64,000 nt of DNA. It comes from Thiocystis violascens DSM 198 (GTDB lineage Bacteria; Pseudomonadota; Gammaproteobacteria; Chromatiales; Chromatiaceae). Below, one piece after another: positions 40,271-50,123 of the stretch. The translations under genes and the position numbers were made by a program. A model generated the notes under the pieces. That model was not told the DNA's origin and did no database searches. It saw only the letters and a list, made by a program, of their open reading frames with translations. Every line of letters begins with the position of its first letter. Within the stretch, counting starts at the first letter, position 1. The stretch covers positions 1,893,478 through 1,957,477 of the forward strand of contig NC_018012.1 in assembly GCF_000227745.2 (NCBI RefSeq). Reading direction: 5' to 3'.

Positions 40271-41464
40271 GAGGGTGTAGACAAAATCAAACCGTTGTGG
40301 TCAACCGCCGCAGCAGGATGCGCGCCTCCGCCAGCCAAACCCAGGTTTCGGAGACCGCTGGCAGACGGTCATGATGCATGATCAATCGACGGGCACGCTC
40401 ATTCCACGCATGGGTGCGCTCGACAACCCAGCGCTTCGGCAGCGGAACGAAGCCGTCGGCGTTGGCGATCACCACTCGGTCAGGCGCCCCGTCCACGTGC
40501 CAGGAGCCAACGCTTTTGTTGGCTGGATGGCGCACGACTTCCACGCGGATCGCGTGGGTCTGCTCGGTGGTTTGGGCAAATTGACCGGCGTAGGCGCTAT
40601 CGACAAACAGCGTGTTGATCTGGGGGTACTTGGCGGCCGCGTCAGCGACGGCGCCCGAGGCGGCATCGCGGTCCTGAAGATTGGCCGCGACCACGCTCAC
40701 CGCCAACACGAACCCCAAGGTATCGACCACCAGGCTGCGCTTGCGCCCCTTGACCTGCTTGCCCGCATCAAAGCCGCTCGGTCCACCCTGCGGCGAGCCG
40801 CGGGTCGATTGCGCATCCAGCACCGCCGCCGTCGGCGCGATCTCACGCCCCTCGCGTTCGCGCCATTGCCCCCGCAGTCGATCATGCATCTGCTCAAACT
40901 TCCCAGCCGCACTCCAACGGCGAAACGTCTTGTAGACATTCTGCCAAGGCGCGAAATCGTGCGGCAGCATCCGCCACGCGCACCCCGTGCGCACCACGTA
41001 GCAACACGCCTCCAGGATGCTCCGGCGCGACACGCGGGGCGGTTGACCCCGCCCGCCCGGCATCTCAAAGAGAGCGGCGACCAAGTCCCACTCCGCATCG
41101 GTCAGACAACTTGGGTAGCTTTGGTCGGGGTCGTGGCGACGATGCGCATCCGTATACCCATACCGACGCGGCGTTGCGCGCGCTTGCGCCTCGAGACCAC
41201 TCTCGCCCCGGAGGCGCGTGACGCCCGCCTCCCGCAAGGACTTGCGAATCGTTGCTTCATGAGCCTCGATTCCCGTCCGTGCCGCGAGTTCCCGGGCAAT
41301 CTCTGACAGCGTGGAGGTCGGGCGATCCGTGACAATTTGACGCAATACCGCTTGCTCCGCCTCGTGAATCTTGGGGGGACGACCAGCTTTCGACATCAGC
41401 GCACACCAGCTCAGTTGTAGACTGGTATACAAATAGCAGCTCAATTATTTTTGTCTACACCCTC
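40271..41464 (-). mobile_element. Intact IS5-family insertion sequence, 1194 bp
   Basis: Terminal inverted repeats GAGGGTGTAGACAAAA (left) and its complement at 41449-41464 (right). A TAA on each side (40268-40270 and 41465-41467) is a likely 3-bp target duplication, as in IS427-like IS5 elements. One transposase gene on the minus strand fills it. The element looks complete and potentially mobile. Confidence 0.9.
40287..41396 (-). CDS. IS5-family transposase
   Basis: A 369-residue DDE transposase. An N-terminal winged-helix region (GRPPKIHEAEQAVLRQIV, then SEIARELAARTG and RKSLREAGV) is followed by a DUF4096-type segment (LTDAEWDLVAALFEM) and the catalytic core: VLDAQSTRG (first Asp), LFVDSAYAGQFA (second Asp) and WVVERTHAWNERARRL (Glu). 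The start is the ATG at 41396 (MSKAGRPPK); upstream codons lie in the inverted-repeat region. The chain is uninterrupted. Confidence 0.93.
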   Translation of the reverse strand: MSKAGRPPKIHEAEQAVLRQIVTDRPTSTLSEIARELAARTGIEAHEATIRKSLREAGVTRLRGESGLEAQARATPRRYGYTDAHRRHDPDQSYPSCLTDAEWDLVAALFEMPGGRGQPPRVSRRSILEACCYVVRTGCAWRMLPHDFAPWQNVYKTFRRWSAAGKFEQMHDRLRGQWREREGREIAPTAAVLDAQSTRGSPQGGPSGFDAGKQVKGRKRSLVVDTLGFVLAVSVVAANLQDRDAASGAVADAAAKYPQINTLFVDSAYAGQFAQTTEQTHAIRVEVVRHPANKSVGSWHVDGAPDRVVIANADGFVPLPKRWVVERTHAWNERARRLIMHHDRLPAVSETWVWLAEARILLRRLTTTV

Positions 41465-41511
41465 TAAGCTCAAGCAGCCATTCACAGCATGACTTGGCGT
41501 TCGCCGCCTCC

Positions 41512-41554
41512 TGAAGCCGTTCGTGGCGAGGCCCTCGAACCACGAACGGCTTCA
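41512..41554. repeat. Fold-back repeat, TGAAGCCGTTCGTGG subtype
   Basis: Perfect 15-bp arms TGAAGCCGTTCGTGG and CCACGAACGGCTTCA around CGAGGCCCTCGAA. Same subtype as the arrays at 56472 and 58158, here with a single unit. It sits upstream of the V-ATPase operon. Confidence 0.85.
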
Positions 41555-41633
41555 TGCTCCGAATCCGCGCATTTTTTCGGGATTTCGCGTAAGGTAGCGC
41601 CCCATATCGCTGACGACATTGAACCGAATCCCA

Positions 41634-41951
41634 ATGGACGACACCCTCAAACGACTGCTCGACGCCGAAATGCGGGCGGAACGACTGGCCAAACAGGCGG
41701 AAGAAGAGCAGGAACACACCATTCAGCAGGCCATGGCGGACACCAAGGCCGCCAACGACCAATTCACCGCGCGGATTCCGGATCTGCATCGCTCCTTCAT
41801 CGCCAAGGCCGAGGAACGCGCCGAGCAGAACATCGCCGAGCTGCGCCGACGCTACGACGAGCGGCATAATCAGTTACGCGATCAGGCCGAACAGCGCGAG
41901 GAGGAGGCGATGGAAGCCGCGTTCCAGATCCTCGTTGGCCGCGAGCGATAA
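41634..41951 (+). CDS. V/A-type ATPase subunit H/G-like coiled-coil protein
   Basis: A 105-residue, highly charged helix (MDDTLKRLLDAEMRAERLAK, then long Glu/Arg/Gln heptads to FQILVGRER). Its place as first gene of the V-type operon, its size and its coiled-coil character fit the peripheral-stalk subunit called H, G or NtpF, which pairs with subunit E. Sequence identity alone is too low in complexity to prove it. ATG at 41634 is chosen; 41619 is also in frame. Confidence 0.7.
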   Translation: MDDTLKRLLDAEMRAERLAKQAEEEQEHTIQQAMADTKAANDQFTARIPDLHRSFIAKAEERAEQNIAELRRRYDERHNQLRDQAEQREEEAMEAAFQILVGRER

Positions 41952-42022
41952 CCGACCGCGCGCGAGCGTCCGTTTCACCCCTCTTCCGGCCCATCGCCTG
42001 AACCGAAGACAAAACCCACGCC

Positions 42023-43078
42023 ATGAGCAATGCCGCCGCGCAAGCCTACCTGAACACGCGGGTGTCCGTGATGTCGACGCGACTCCTCGCGCCGGAACAA
42101 ATCGAGCGACTGCCGCGGATGACACTCGCCGAACTGGCGGACCATTTCGATCTATCGGCCATCCTCGACGAACAGCCCTCCGTCGCAACGCGCGCGCGCG
42201 CCGTCGAGCAAAGCCTGCTGCAAATTCTGATGGCGGAATTGCAGGTGCTGGCGCGCCCCATGGCCGCCGCCGAACGCTCGCTGATGCTGGCCTGGGGACG
42301 CAAATACGCGCTCTTCAATCTCAAAACGCTGCTGCGCGGCAAGCTCTACGAGCTGGATCAGCAGGAAATCCGCATTCACCTGTTCGATCTGCCCGAGACC
42401 ATCCGTCTGCCGCATCGGGAACTGTTCCGCGCCGAGAACGCGCTGGAACTGTTGCGCCAGCTCGAGACCGGCCCCTATCGCCAGATTGCCCGTCAGGCGC
42501 GCGAGGTCTACGAAAAACACCGCGAACCCTTCGCCCTGGAAGCGGCCATCGATCAACGCTATTACATGGGCATGGTCCGTCAGATCATGGGTTCGGATAA
42601 CCATCATCTGGATTCGCTCCGGCGTCTGATGGGCGCGGAACTCGACCGCGTCGCACTCCTGTGGCTGTTGCGGTTTCGCTTGACCTATCAGCTTTCGCCC
42701 TCCGAAACCTATTACCAACTGGTGCCTTCGACGCGCCTGCTGACCCGCGAGCGACTCCTGCATCTGGTCAACCTCGACACCTTCGAGCGCATCCTCGATG
42801 CCTTGCCACCGCCGCTCGACACCCTGCTCGCGGACAGCAAAAGCATCGGCGAAGTGCAGCAGCGCCTCAGCAGCTACACTCTGCTGGAAATGCGCGCGGT
42901 ACTCTCGCGCAGTCAATCGGCCATTGCGCGCGCACTCGCCTATCTGATGCTGCGCGAGTCGGATCTGCTCATGCTGTTCGCGGTCGCGCGAGGGCGCCTG
43001 TTGCAGTTCCCGGACGCGACCATAAAGGCCGCGATCGAACTGAGCGCGCCGACCTGCGCCACCGCGCGTGCCGCCTGA
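42023..43078 (+). CDS. V/A-type ATPase subunit C
   Basis: A 351-residue helical protein of the V0-d/AC39 (NtpC) family, which caps the membrane rotor and links it to the central stalk. Features: AYLNTRVSVMSTRLL at the N-terminus, WGRKYALFNLKTLLRGKLYE, YYMGMVRQIMGSDNHHLDSL and, near the end, YLMLRESDLLMLFAVARGRL, a typical C-subunit closing motif. It lies between the stalk subunit and subunit I. Confidence 0.9.
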   Translation: MSNAAAQAYLNTRVSVMSTRLLAPEQIERLPRMTLAELADHFDLSAILDEQPSVATRARAVEQSLLQILMAELQVLARPMAAAERSLMLAWGRKYALFNLKTLLRGKLYELDQQEIRIHLFDLPETIRLPHRELFRAENALELLRQLETGPYRQIARQAREVYEKHREPFALEAAIDQRYYMGMVRQIMGSDNHHLDSLRRLMGAELDRVALLWLLRFRLTYQLSPSETYYQLVPSTRLLTRERLLHLVNLDTFERILDALPPPLDTLLADSKSIGEVQQRLSSYTLLEMRAVLSRSQSAIARALAYLMLRESDLLMLFAVARGRLLQFPDATIKAAIELSAPTCATARAA

Positions 43079-43137
43079 CCCATGACCGTCCGACGCGCGC
43101 ACCAGCGTTTATCACAGACCGAGCGAGCGATTCAGTC

Positions 43138-45033
43138 ATGTTGATGCCCATGCCGATGAAACACGTCCGGCTGCTGGTCCTGACCGAGGATCTGCCGCGG
43201 GCGTCGATGGCGCTCGCCGCCACCGAGAGCTTCCACCCGGATACCCGCCCTCCGGAAGAGTCCCGGCTCGACGCGCTGCCGGGACGCGAATATCGCGAGA
43301 CCTTCAACCAGGCCCAGTCCCGGTACGCCAAGATCGCCCGGCTCATCCCGCTGGATACCGCGCCCGATCTCGACACGATCCGCGTGGTGGATCAGGAGGA
43401 ACTGAGCGCGCTGAACGTCTGGCTGGGCGGTCTGTGGGACGAAACCTCCAGGTATGAGGAAGACTTTCACCGTTTGGACGAGAAGGAACGGCTGATCAAG
43501 GAACAGCAGGCCGCGCTGGAAAATTTCAGCCATCTGAACATCGACCTTGGCATGCTGCGCAACAAAACGCGCTTCCTGGACTTCCATGTCGGTCTGGTAC
43601 CGCGCGAGAATCTGCGCCAACTGGAAGGGGCGGTCAGTCTGGCGGGCTCCATTCTCTCTGTCTACATGCAGCAGGGCGACCATGCGCATGTCGTGATCGT
43701 CGGCCCTGGCGACAAGGAGTCGGCGCTCGCGCCGCTGCTCGCTGCCGCAAGCTTCCAGACGCTGCCCATTCCGTTGGAACTCGATCGCAAACCCGCCGAA
43801 CTTCAGGAGGATTTCGCGAACCAGCGTCTCGCCATCGCCGCGCAGCGCCAGGCGCTCCAGGAGGATCTGGAACGCTGGAGCAAATCCTTCCGCGACCGTC
43901 TGCTGGCGGCCCGTCATACCCTGATGCTGGCCGAACCCCTGGTCACCCTGGATGCCTCGCTGCGCAGCGCCGGAAATCTCGCTCATCTGGCGGGTTGGGT
44001 ACCGGCCCCCGCTGTCGCGGAGCTGGAGCGGACTCTGCGCGAGACGCTGACCCATCCCTTCGATCTCGCCAGTCGCGATCCGCTGCCCGACGAGCGCAAG
44101 CTGGTACCGACGGTGCCGCTCAGAAGCCGCCTGCTCGCCCCCTTCGCCCTGCTGGTCAACCAATACGGCATCCCATCCTATGGCGAAGTGGATCCGACGC
44201 CGCTGTTCGCGGTGACCTTTCTGTTAATGTTCGGAATGATGTTCGGCGACCTCGGACATGGCGCGGTCATTGCTTTGGCCGCGCTCTGGGCGCGTGGCAG
44301 GCTGCCGAAGTTTTACCTCTTTGGCGTCTTCGCCGGTCTTTCGTCCATGGTCTTCGGACTGCTGTTCGGTAGCGTGTTCGGTTATGAAGACATCCTGCCG
44401 GCACTCTGGATGTCGCCGCTGCACGATCCGATCCTGATGCTGAAGGTCGCGCTTGGCTGGGGCATCGGTTTCATCGTGGTCGCCTGTCTGCTCGGGATCT
44501 ACAACCGTCTGGCGATCGGCGATCCGCTGGGTGCGCTCCTTGAACGACACGGCTTGGTCAATCTGCTGTTCTATCTGTCCTTTCTTTGGGGCGGCTACGG
44601 TCTCGCCACGACCGGAGCCTTCGGCACGCTGCCCGCTCTGCTGGTCATCGGTTCGCTGCTGACGCTCGCGGCCTTCCAATGGCATCACCTGACCGCGCCG
44701 ACCGGCGAGAAGGCGCTGGTCGTCGCCATCGAAACGCTCGACACCGTCATCGTCTATCTGTCCAACACGCTCTCCTTCCTGCGCGTCTCCGCCTTCAGCC
44801 TGAACCATGTCGCCCTTTCGCTCGCCATCTTTACCCTGGCCGGCATGATGGGGAGTTTCGGACATATCGTCACCGTGATCCTTGGCAACGTGTTTATCCT
44901 GGTTCTCGAAGGCGGGATCGTCATGATCCAGGTGATGCGTCTTCAATATTATGAAGGTTTCTCGCGCTACTTCTCGGGCGAAGGGCATGCTTTCCTGCCC
45001 CTGCGTCTGCGACAGATTTCGATACACAAATAA
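43138..45033 (+). CDS. V/A-type ATPase subunit I (a-subunit)
   Basis: A 631-residue membrane stator. The N-terminal cytoplasmic half is coiled coil and alpha/beta (MKHVRLLVLTEDLPRASMAL). The C-terminal half has seven to eight helices beginning after YGIPSYGEVDPTPLFAVTF and FGMMFGDLGHGAVIAL, signatures of V-type subunit I. The essential helix with Arg is NTLSFLRVSAFSLNHVALSL, where R faces the rotor Glu. The start is the first of several in-frame ATG codons (43138, 43144, 43150 and 43156). Confidence 0.95.
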   Translation: MLMPMPMKHVRLLVLTEDLPRASMALAATESFHPDTRPPEESRLDALPGREYRETFNQAQSRYAKIARLIPLDTAPDLDTIRVVDQEELSALNVWLGGLWDETSRYEEDFHRLDEKERLIKEQQAALENFSHLNIDLGMLRNKTRFLDFHVGLVPRENLRQLEGAVSLAGSILSVYMQQGDHAHVVIVGPGDKESALAPLLAAASFQTLPIPLELDRKPAELQEDFANQRLAIAAQRQALQEDLERWSKSFRDRLLAARHTLMLAEPLVTLDASLRSAGNLAHLAGWVPAPAVAELERTLRETLTHPFDLASRDPLPDERKLVPTVPLRSRLLAPFALLVNQYGIPSYGEVDPTPLFAVTFLLMFGMMFGDLGHGAVIALAALWARGRLPKFYLFGVFAGLSSMVFGLLFGSVFGYEDILPALWMSPLHDPILMLKVALGWGIGFIVVACLLGIYNRLAIGDPLGALLERHGLVNLLFYLSFLWGGYGLATTGAFGTLPALLVIGSLLTLAAFQWHHLTAPTGEKALVVAIETLDTVIVYLSNTLSFLRVSAFSLNHVALSLAIFTLAGMMGSFGHIVTVILGNVFILVLEGGIVMIQVMRLQYYEGFSRYFSGEGHAFLPLRLRQISIHK

Positions 45034-45065
45034 TAGAAACGCTGTTAACTCTAACGGAGCATTGC

Positions 45066-45515
45066 ATGTACTGGCTCGTCGCACTCATGTCCCTGGCCAT
45101 CCTCGGCCTCATCGTCTCCGGCATCGCGCTGGAATTTCGCCCTGCCCTCGCCAGCCGTATCCGTCCCTGGTATCGGCCCGCGATGGGCACGCAACTGATC
45201 GCCTTCGTCGGCGCCCAGCTCGGACTGCTCTTCATGGGCGTTTCCGATGCCATGGCGCAGGCCGAAACCGTCCATGCCGTCGCCCCCGAGATGTCGATCG
45301 GCATGGGCCTGGCGATTCTCGGCGTCGGGATTCCGACCGGCCTCTCCACCATCGGCGCCGGCATCGCGGTCGGCCCCATCGGCGCCGCCTCGCTGGCGGC
45401 CGTCATGGAACGCCCCGAGGCACTGGGCCGCACCTTGATCTTCCTGGGTCTGGCCGAAGGCATCGCGATTTACGGCCTGGTCATGAGTATTCTGTTGCTC
45501 AACCGGCTGGGTTGA
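45066..45515 (+). CDS. V/A-type ATPase subunit K (rotor proteolipid)
   Basis: A 149-residue proteolipid. The C-terminal hairpin (about 76-146) is the ion-carrying c-type unit: GMGLAILGVGIPTGLSTIGA.. and LGLAEGIAIYGLVMSILLL with the ion-binding Glu131. The N-terminal 70 residues add a membrane helix (1-22) and a second hydrophobic stretch (about 42-65) ending AMAQA, which could be a signal-like or extra membrane segment. Only one ion-binding Glu is present. No Gln of the classical Na+ site was noticed in the first helix, so H+ use is possible but not shown. Confidence 0.88.
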   Translation: MYWLVALMSLAILGLIVSGIALEFRPALASRIRPWYRPAMGTQLIAFVGAQLGLLFMGVSDAMAQAETVHAVAPEMSIGMGLAILGVGIPTGLSTIGAGIAVGPIGAASLAAVMERPEALGRTLIFLGLAEGIAIYGLVMSILLLNRLG

Positions 45516-45525
45516 TCGTCGCGCA

Positions 45526-45897
45526 ATGGACATCGAGCACAAACCCGGCGCCTCGACCCGCATGTTGTTTCTCGGTGAGGATCGCCTCGCGGACGGCTTT
45601 CGGCTGATCGGGTTCGAGACCCATCCGAACCCGGACCCTCGGGACGTCGACCGTATCCTTCGCGACCTGCAAAGAAAACGGGAGACGGCCTTCGTGGTCG
45701 TGGACGATGCCGTGATGAGTCAGGACATCCCGCATCTGCGACAGGTACGCCGCGAGGGCGGGCGGATCATCGTGATCGCCGTCCCCGCGCTCAACGCACC
45801 ACCCAAACTGGCGAGCGAGGTGGCCGCGCGCCTCGCCGCGCTGTTTGGCGCCGCCACCCTACAATCCGGTCAAACCGGGGAGCGAGAGGCATCGTGA
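45526..45897 (+). CDS. V/A-type ATPase subunit F
   Basis: A 123-residue Rossmann-like central-stalk subunit (NtpG/AtpF family): MLFLGEDRLADGFRLIGFE at the N-terminus and FVVVDDAVMSQDIPHLRQV in the middle. Its short length, fold pattern and place between K and E define it. It overlaps the GTG start of the subunit E gene by four bases. Confidence 0.85.
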   Translation: MDIEHKPGASTRMLFLGEDRLADGFRLIGFETHPNPDPRDVDRILRDLQRKRETAFVVVDDAVMSQDIPHLRQVRREGGRIIVIAVPALNAPPKLASEVAARLAALFGAATLQSGQTGEREAS

Positions 45898-46541
45898 ATC
45901 AGGTAGAAGAACTGGAGCGGGCCATTCTGTCCCGCGCGGAGCGACTGGCGAGCGAATTCCGCGAGCGCGCCGGGCGCAGCCGCGACAACATTCTGCGCGA
46001 GGCGGCCGAGCGTCTGCGGCTGCGCGAGGCGCGCGAGGAAGCCATCGCCAAATCGCTGGCCGAGCGCAGCTTCCGCCAACGTGTGCAGGCCAGCGAGCTG
46101 AAGATGCAAACCCATCTCGACCGGATGCGCTGGAATCTGGTGCAGAACGTGGAGCGCATGCTTGCCGAACGGATGCGCGCCTTCATGGCGGATGAACCGA
46201 CCTATCGGGCCTGGATCGACCGACTGATCGTCGAGGCGGCCGAACTCATCGAGTCGCCGGAGCTGATCGTCTCGGCCAATGCCCAGGATCAGCGCCAGCT
46301 CAATGCGCGCTGGGCGCAAATCGCCGAGGCGCTGCCGCCCGGCAAGACCGCCACCCTCGCCCCCGCCGCCGAGGCCATCGACACCCTCGGCGGCGTGCTG
46401 ATCGCTAGCCAGGACCGGCGTATTCGCGTCGACCAGACCTTCGAGGGACGGCTTGCGCGACTCCAGCCCAGGATTCAGCAAACCATCCTGGAACGCCTGC
46501 TGCCGGGCGGATTCGAGACCGGCAACCTCTTTACCGGATGA
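45894..46541 (+). CDS. V/A-type ATPase subunit E
   Basis: A 215-residue peripheral-stalk subunit. The N-terminal half is a long charged helix (VEELERAILSRAERLASEFR); the C-terminal half is alpha/beta with ALPPGKTATLAPAAEAIDTL, then GGVLIASQDRRIRVDQTFEG and RLARLQPRIQQTI, the standard E-subunit ending. It begins at a GTG (45894) overlapping the subunit F gene. It lies 7 bp before the subunit A gene. Confidence 0.9.
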   Translation: MNQVEELERAILSRAERLASEFRERAGRSRDNILREAAERLRLREAREEAIAKSLAERSFRQRVQASELKMQTHLDRMRWNLVQNVERMLAERMRAFMADEPTYRAWIDRLIVEAAELIESPELIVSANAQDQRQLNARWAQIAEALPPGKTATLAPAAEAIDTLGGVLIASQDRRIRVDQTFEGRLARLQPRIQQTILERLLPGGFETGNLFTG

Positions 46542-46548
46542 TGAGACC

Positions 46549-48381
<1,833 letters not shown>

Positions 48382-48414
48382 CGACATTTGACATAAGATC
48401 GAGAGGTTTATCCG

Positions 48415-48645
48415 ATGAGTAATTTTGTCATCTGTGTCAATAATGAAGACAACCCCGCAAGCCTGATATTAGGCAAAGTTTATCCCGTACTTCCGGATAT
48501 GGATGCCGCTGCGCACAAGATGGTTCGCATTATTGACGAGGACCAATCAGAGTCTGACGGCTATCTCTACGAAGCATCCATGTTTGTCAATATCGAGTTG
48601 CCAGAAATGGTCAAGCGAGTTCTGGAACATCGAGCGGATGCATAA
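48415..48645 (+). CDS. Small conserved hypothetical protein, 76 residues
   Basis: Begins MSNFVICVNNEDNPASLILG, with KVYPVLPD, MVRIIDEDQSESDGYLYEAS and FVNIELP. I recall small proteins with this pattern (ASL..K.Y.VLPD, RVIDE..YLY.A..F) from many bacteria, without a known function. A GAGAGG ribosome-binding site stands about eight bases before the ATG. It is the first gene of the island and is 33 bp after subunit A, so it is probably read from the ATPase transcript. Confidence 0.7.
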   Translation: MSNFVICVNNEDNPASLILGKVYPVLPDMDAAAHKMVRIIDEDQSESDGYLYEASMFVNIELPEMVKRVLEHRADA

Positions 48646-48653
48646 CCCTGTAG

Positions 48654-48858
48654 CCCGCGTAGGATGGGTAGAGTGACCGCGCGCTGATCTCTCGGATTCG
48701 CACTAAAGGTCATCGGTCACGATACCCATCGAACCACCGCACTGATGATTAACCTTAGAGTGCTATCGGAAAACTGGGAGCGTATGACTTGTGTGCGGAT
48801 CTGCAATGCCGACGCTTGGGTTCGATGGGTTTCGCTTCGCTCTACCCATCCTACGCTG
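48654..48858. repeat. MITE-like repeat, copy 1 (205 bp)
   Basis: Inverted ends CGTAGGATGGGTAGAG (48658-48673) and CTCTACCCATCCTACG (48840-48855). Closely similar to the copy at 49359 along its length. Non-coding. Elements ending GTAGGATGGGTAGAG are common dispersed repeats in several bacterial groups. Confidence 0.85.
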
Positions 48859-48894
48859 ACTCACTGTTATGCTGAAAACAAAGAGAGGTGAACC

Positions 48895-49080
48895 ATGTCT
48901 GCCGTGAAGGAAAGAATGGCCGATGTGATCCAGAATCAGCCTGAAGATGCAACGTATGAAGAAATCCTCAGAGAACTCGCTTTTGAGAAAATGGTGTCGT
49001 CAGGGTTAAAAGACTCAAGGGAGGGAAAGACAATTTCAAATGAAGAAATGGAGCGCAGGATTAGCGCATGGCAGAAATAA
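48895..49080 (+). CDS. Antitoxin of a ParE-type toxin-antitoxin pair
   Basis: A 61-residue protein, MSAVKERMADVIQNQPEDAT.., ending MERRISAWQK, of the short helical antitoxin type in which ..EEILRELAFEKMVSSGLKDS forms a helix pair. It overlaps the toxin gene by 13 bases, the usual coupling. The ribosome-binding site AGAGAGG lies just before the ATG. Assignment rests mainly on its position before a RelE/ParE toxin. Confidence 0.8.
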   Translation: MSAVKERMADVIQNQPEDATYEEILRELAFEKMVSSGLKDSREGKTISNEEMERRISAWQK

Positions 49081-49367
49081 GGTGGACAGAAGCGGCTGTA
49101 ACATGGCTCCGAAATATCTACGATTACATTTCAGAAAATAACCCAATTGCTGCACAGAGCGTAATAGAAGGAATTTATGAAAAGACACAAGTCTTAGAAC
49201 GCTTTCCAGAGATCGGCTATAAATACCGTGATGAACCAGATGGGCAAGTAAGAATTCTTCTTTATGGCCATTATAGAATTGCCTATCTCATCAGAAAAGA
49301 AAGTGTCGAAATTCTTGGTGTTTTCCACGGCCCAATGGAAATCGAAAGGTACATCAAGCCCGCGTAG
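49068..49367 (+). CDS. RelE/ParE-superfamily toxin
   Basis: A 99-residue toxin: EIRWTEAAVTWLRNIYDYIS, then a helical hairpin, FPEIGYKYRDEPDGQVRILL and YGHYRIAYLIRKESVEILGV with the family Arg-Ile-Ala-Tyr strand, then FHGPMEIERYI. ParE toxins poison gyrase and RelE toxins cut mRNA; which applies is not clear. The last three codons before the stop (AAG CCC GCG) and the stop TAG lie in the MITE-like repeat that begins at 49359, so the C-terminus is repeat-encoded. Confidence 0.88.
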   Translation: MAEIRWTEAAVTWLRNIYDYISENNPIAAQSVIEGIYEKTQVLERFPEIGYKYRDEPDGQVRILLYGHYRIAYLIRKESVEILGVFHGPMEIERYIKPA

Positions 49368-49642
49368 GATGGGTAGAGTGACCGAGCGCCGATCTCTCGA
49401 ATTCGCACTGAAGGTCATCGGTCACGAAACCCATCGAACCACCGCACCGATGCTCAACCTTAGAGTGCTATCGGAAAACTAGGAGCGTATGACTTGGGTG
49501 CGGATCGGCAATGCCGACGCCTGGGTTCTACGCTGGCTTAGAGTGCTATTGGAAAACTAGGAGCGTATTACTTGGGTGAGGCATCTGCAATGCCGACGCT
49601 TGGATTCGATGGATTTCGATGCGATCTACCCATCCTACGCTG
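49359..49642. repeat. MITE-like repeat, copy 2 (284 bp, internally expanded)
   Basis: Left end CGTAGGATGGGTAGAG (49363-49378), right end ATCTACCCATCCTACG (49623-49638). It is longer than copy 1 because a 42-bp segment (TTAGAGTGCTAT.. to ..CTTGGGTG) occurs twice, at 49459-49500 and 49537-49578, in a duplication of about 78 bp. It supplies the toxin stop codon. Confidence 0.85.
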
Positions 49643-49883
49643 GCTGCTAGTGGCACAAGATAATGAGCAAAATTGTATCTGTCCAATTGGAATGGAAATA
49701 TTCTCCTGAAACGTACCTAGAAGAACCGATTTCAATTCCATTTGATGTAGGTGATTTAGAGATAAAGGATGGAGTTGCAATCGCAAGAATAGATCCCGAG
49801 AAATACCATTCGGATAGTTCAATACGGGAAGTATTGACCCGAAAAATCCAAAGTAGATTGCATGCTGTCCAGATCATAACGCA

Positions 49884-50003
49884 TAATTCTACTTTGTTAG
49901 CTTGACATAAGCTTATGATTTTCAAATATTATTTTCAGGGAAAATTTTATTTGGAAATGGCAGATCATGGCTAACGCGATTGGTAGCGAAACCGATGCGA
50001 TGT
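49884..50003. repeat. Perfect 120-bp tandem duplication, copy 1
   Basis: Identical over 120 bp to 50004-50123. It covers three target bases, the left inverted repeat of the IS701-like element, its promoter region and the first codons of the transposase. Copy 1 has the same ATG (49967), but its frame stops after 16 codons at the junction. Confidence 0.95.
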
Positions 50004-50123
50004 TAATTCTACTTTGTTAGCTTGACATAAGCTTATGATTTTCAAATATTATTTTCAGGGAAAATTTTATTTGGAAATGGCAGATCATGGCTAACGCGAT
50101 TGGTAGCGAAACCGATGCGATGT
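50004..50123. repeat. Perfect 120-bp tandem duplication, copy 2
   Basis: Second copy, leading into the long transposase frame that starts at 50087. The junctions share TAA, suggesting slippage or microhomology-mediated duplication. Confidence 0.95.
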
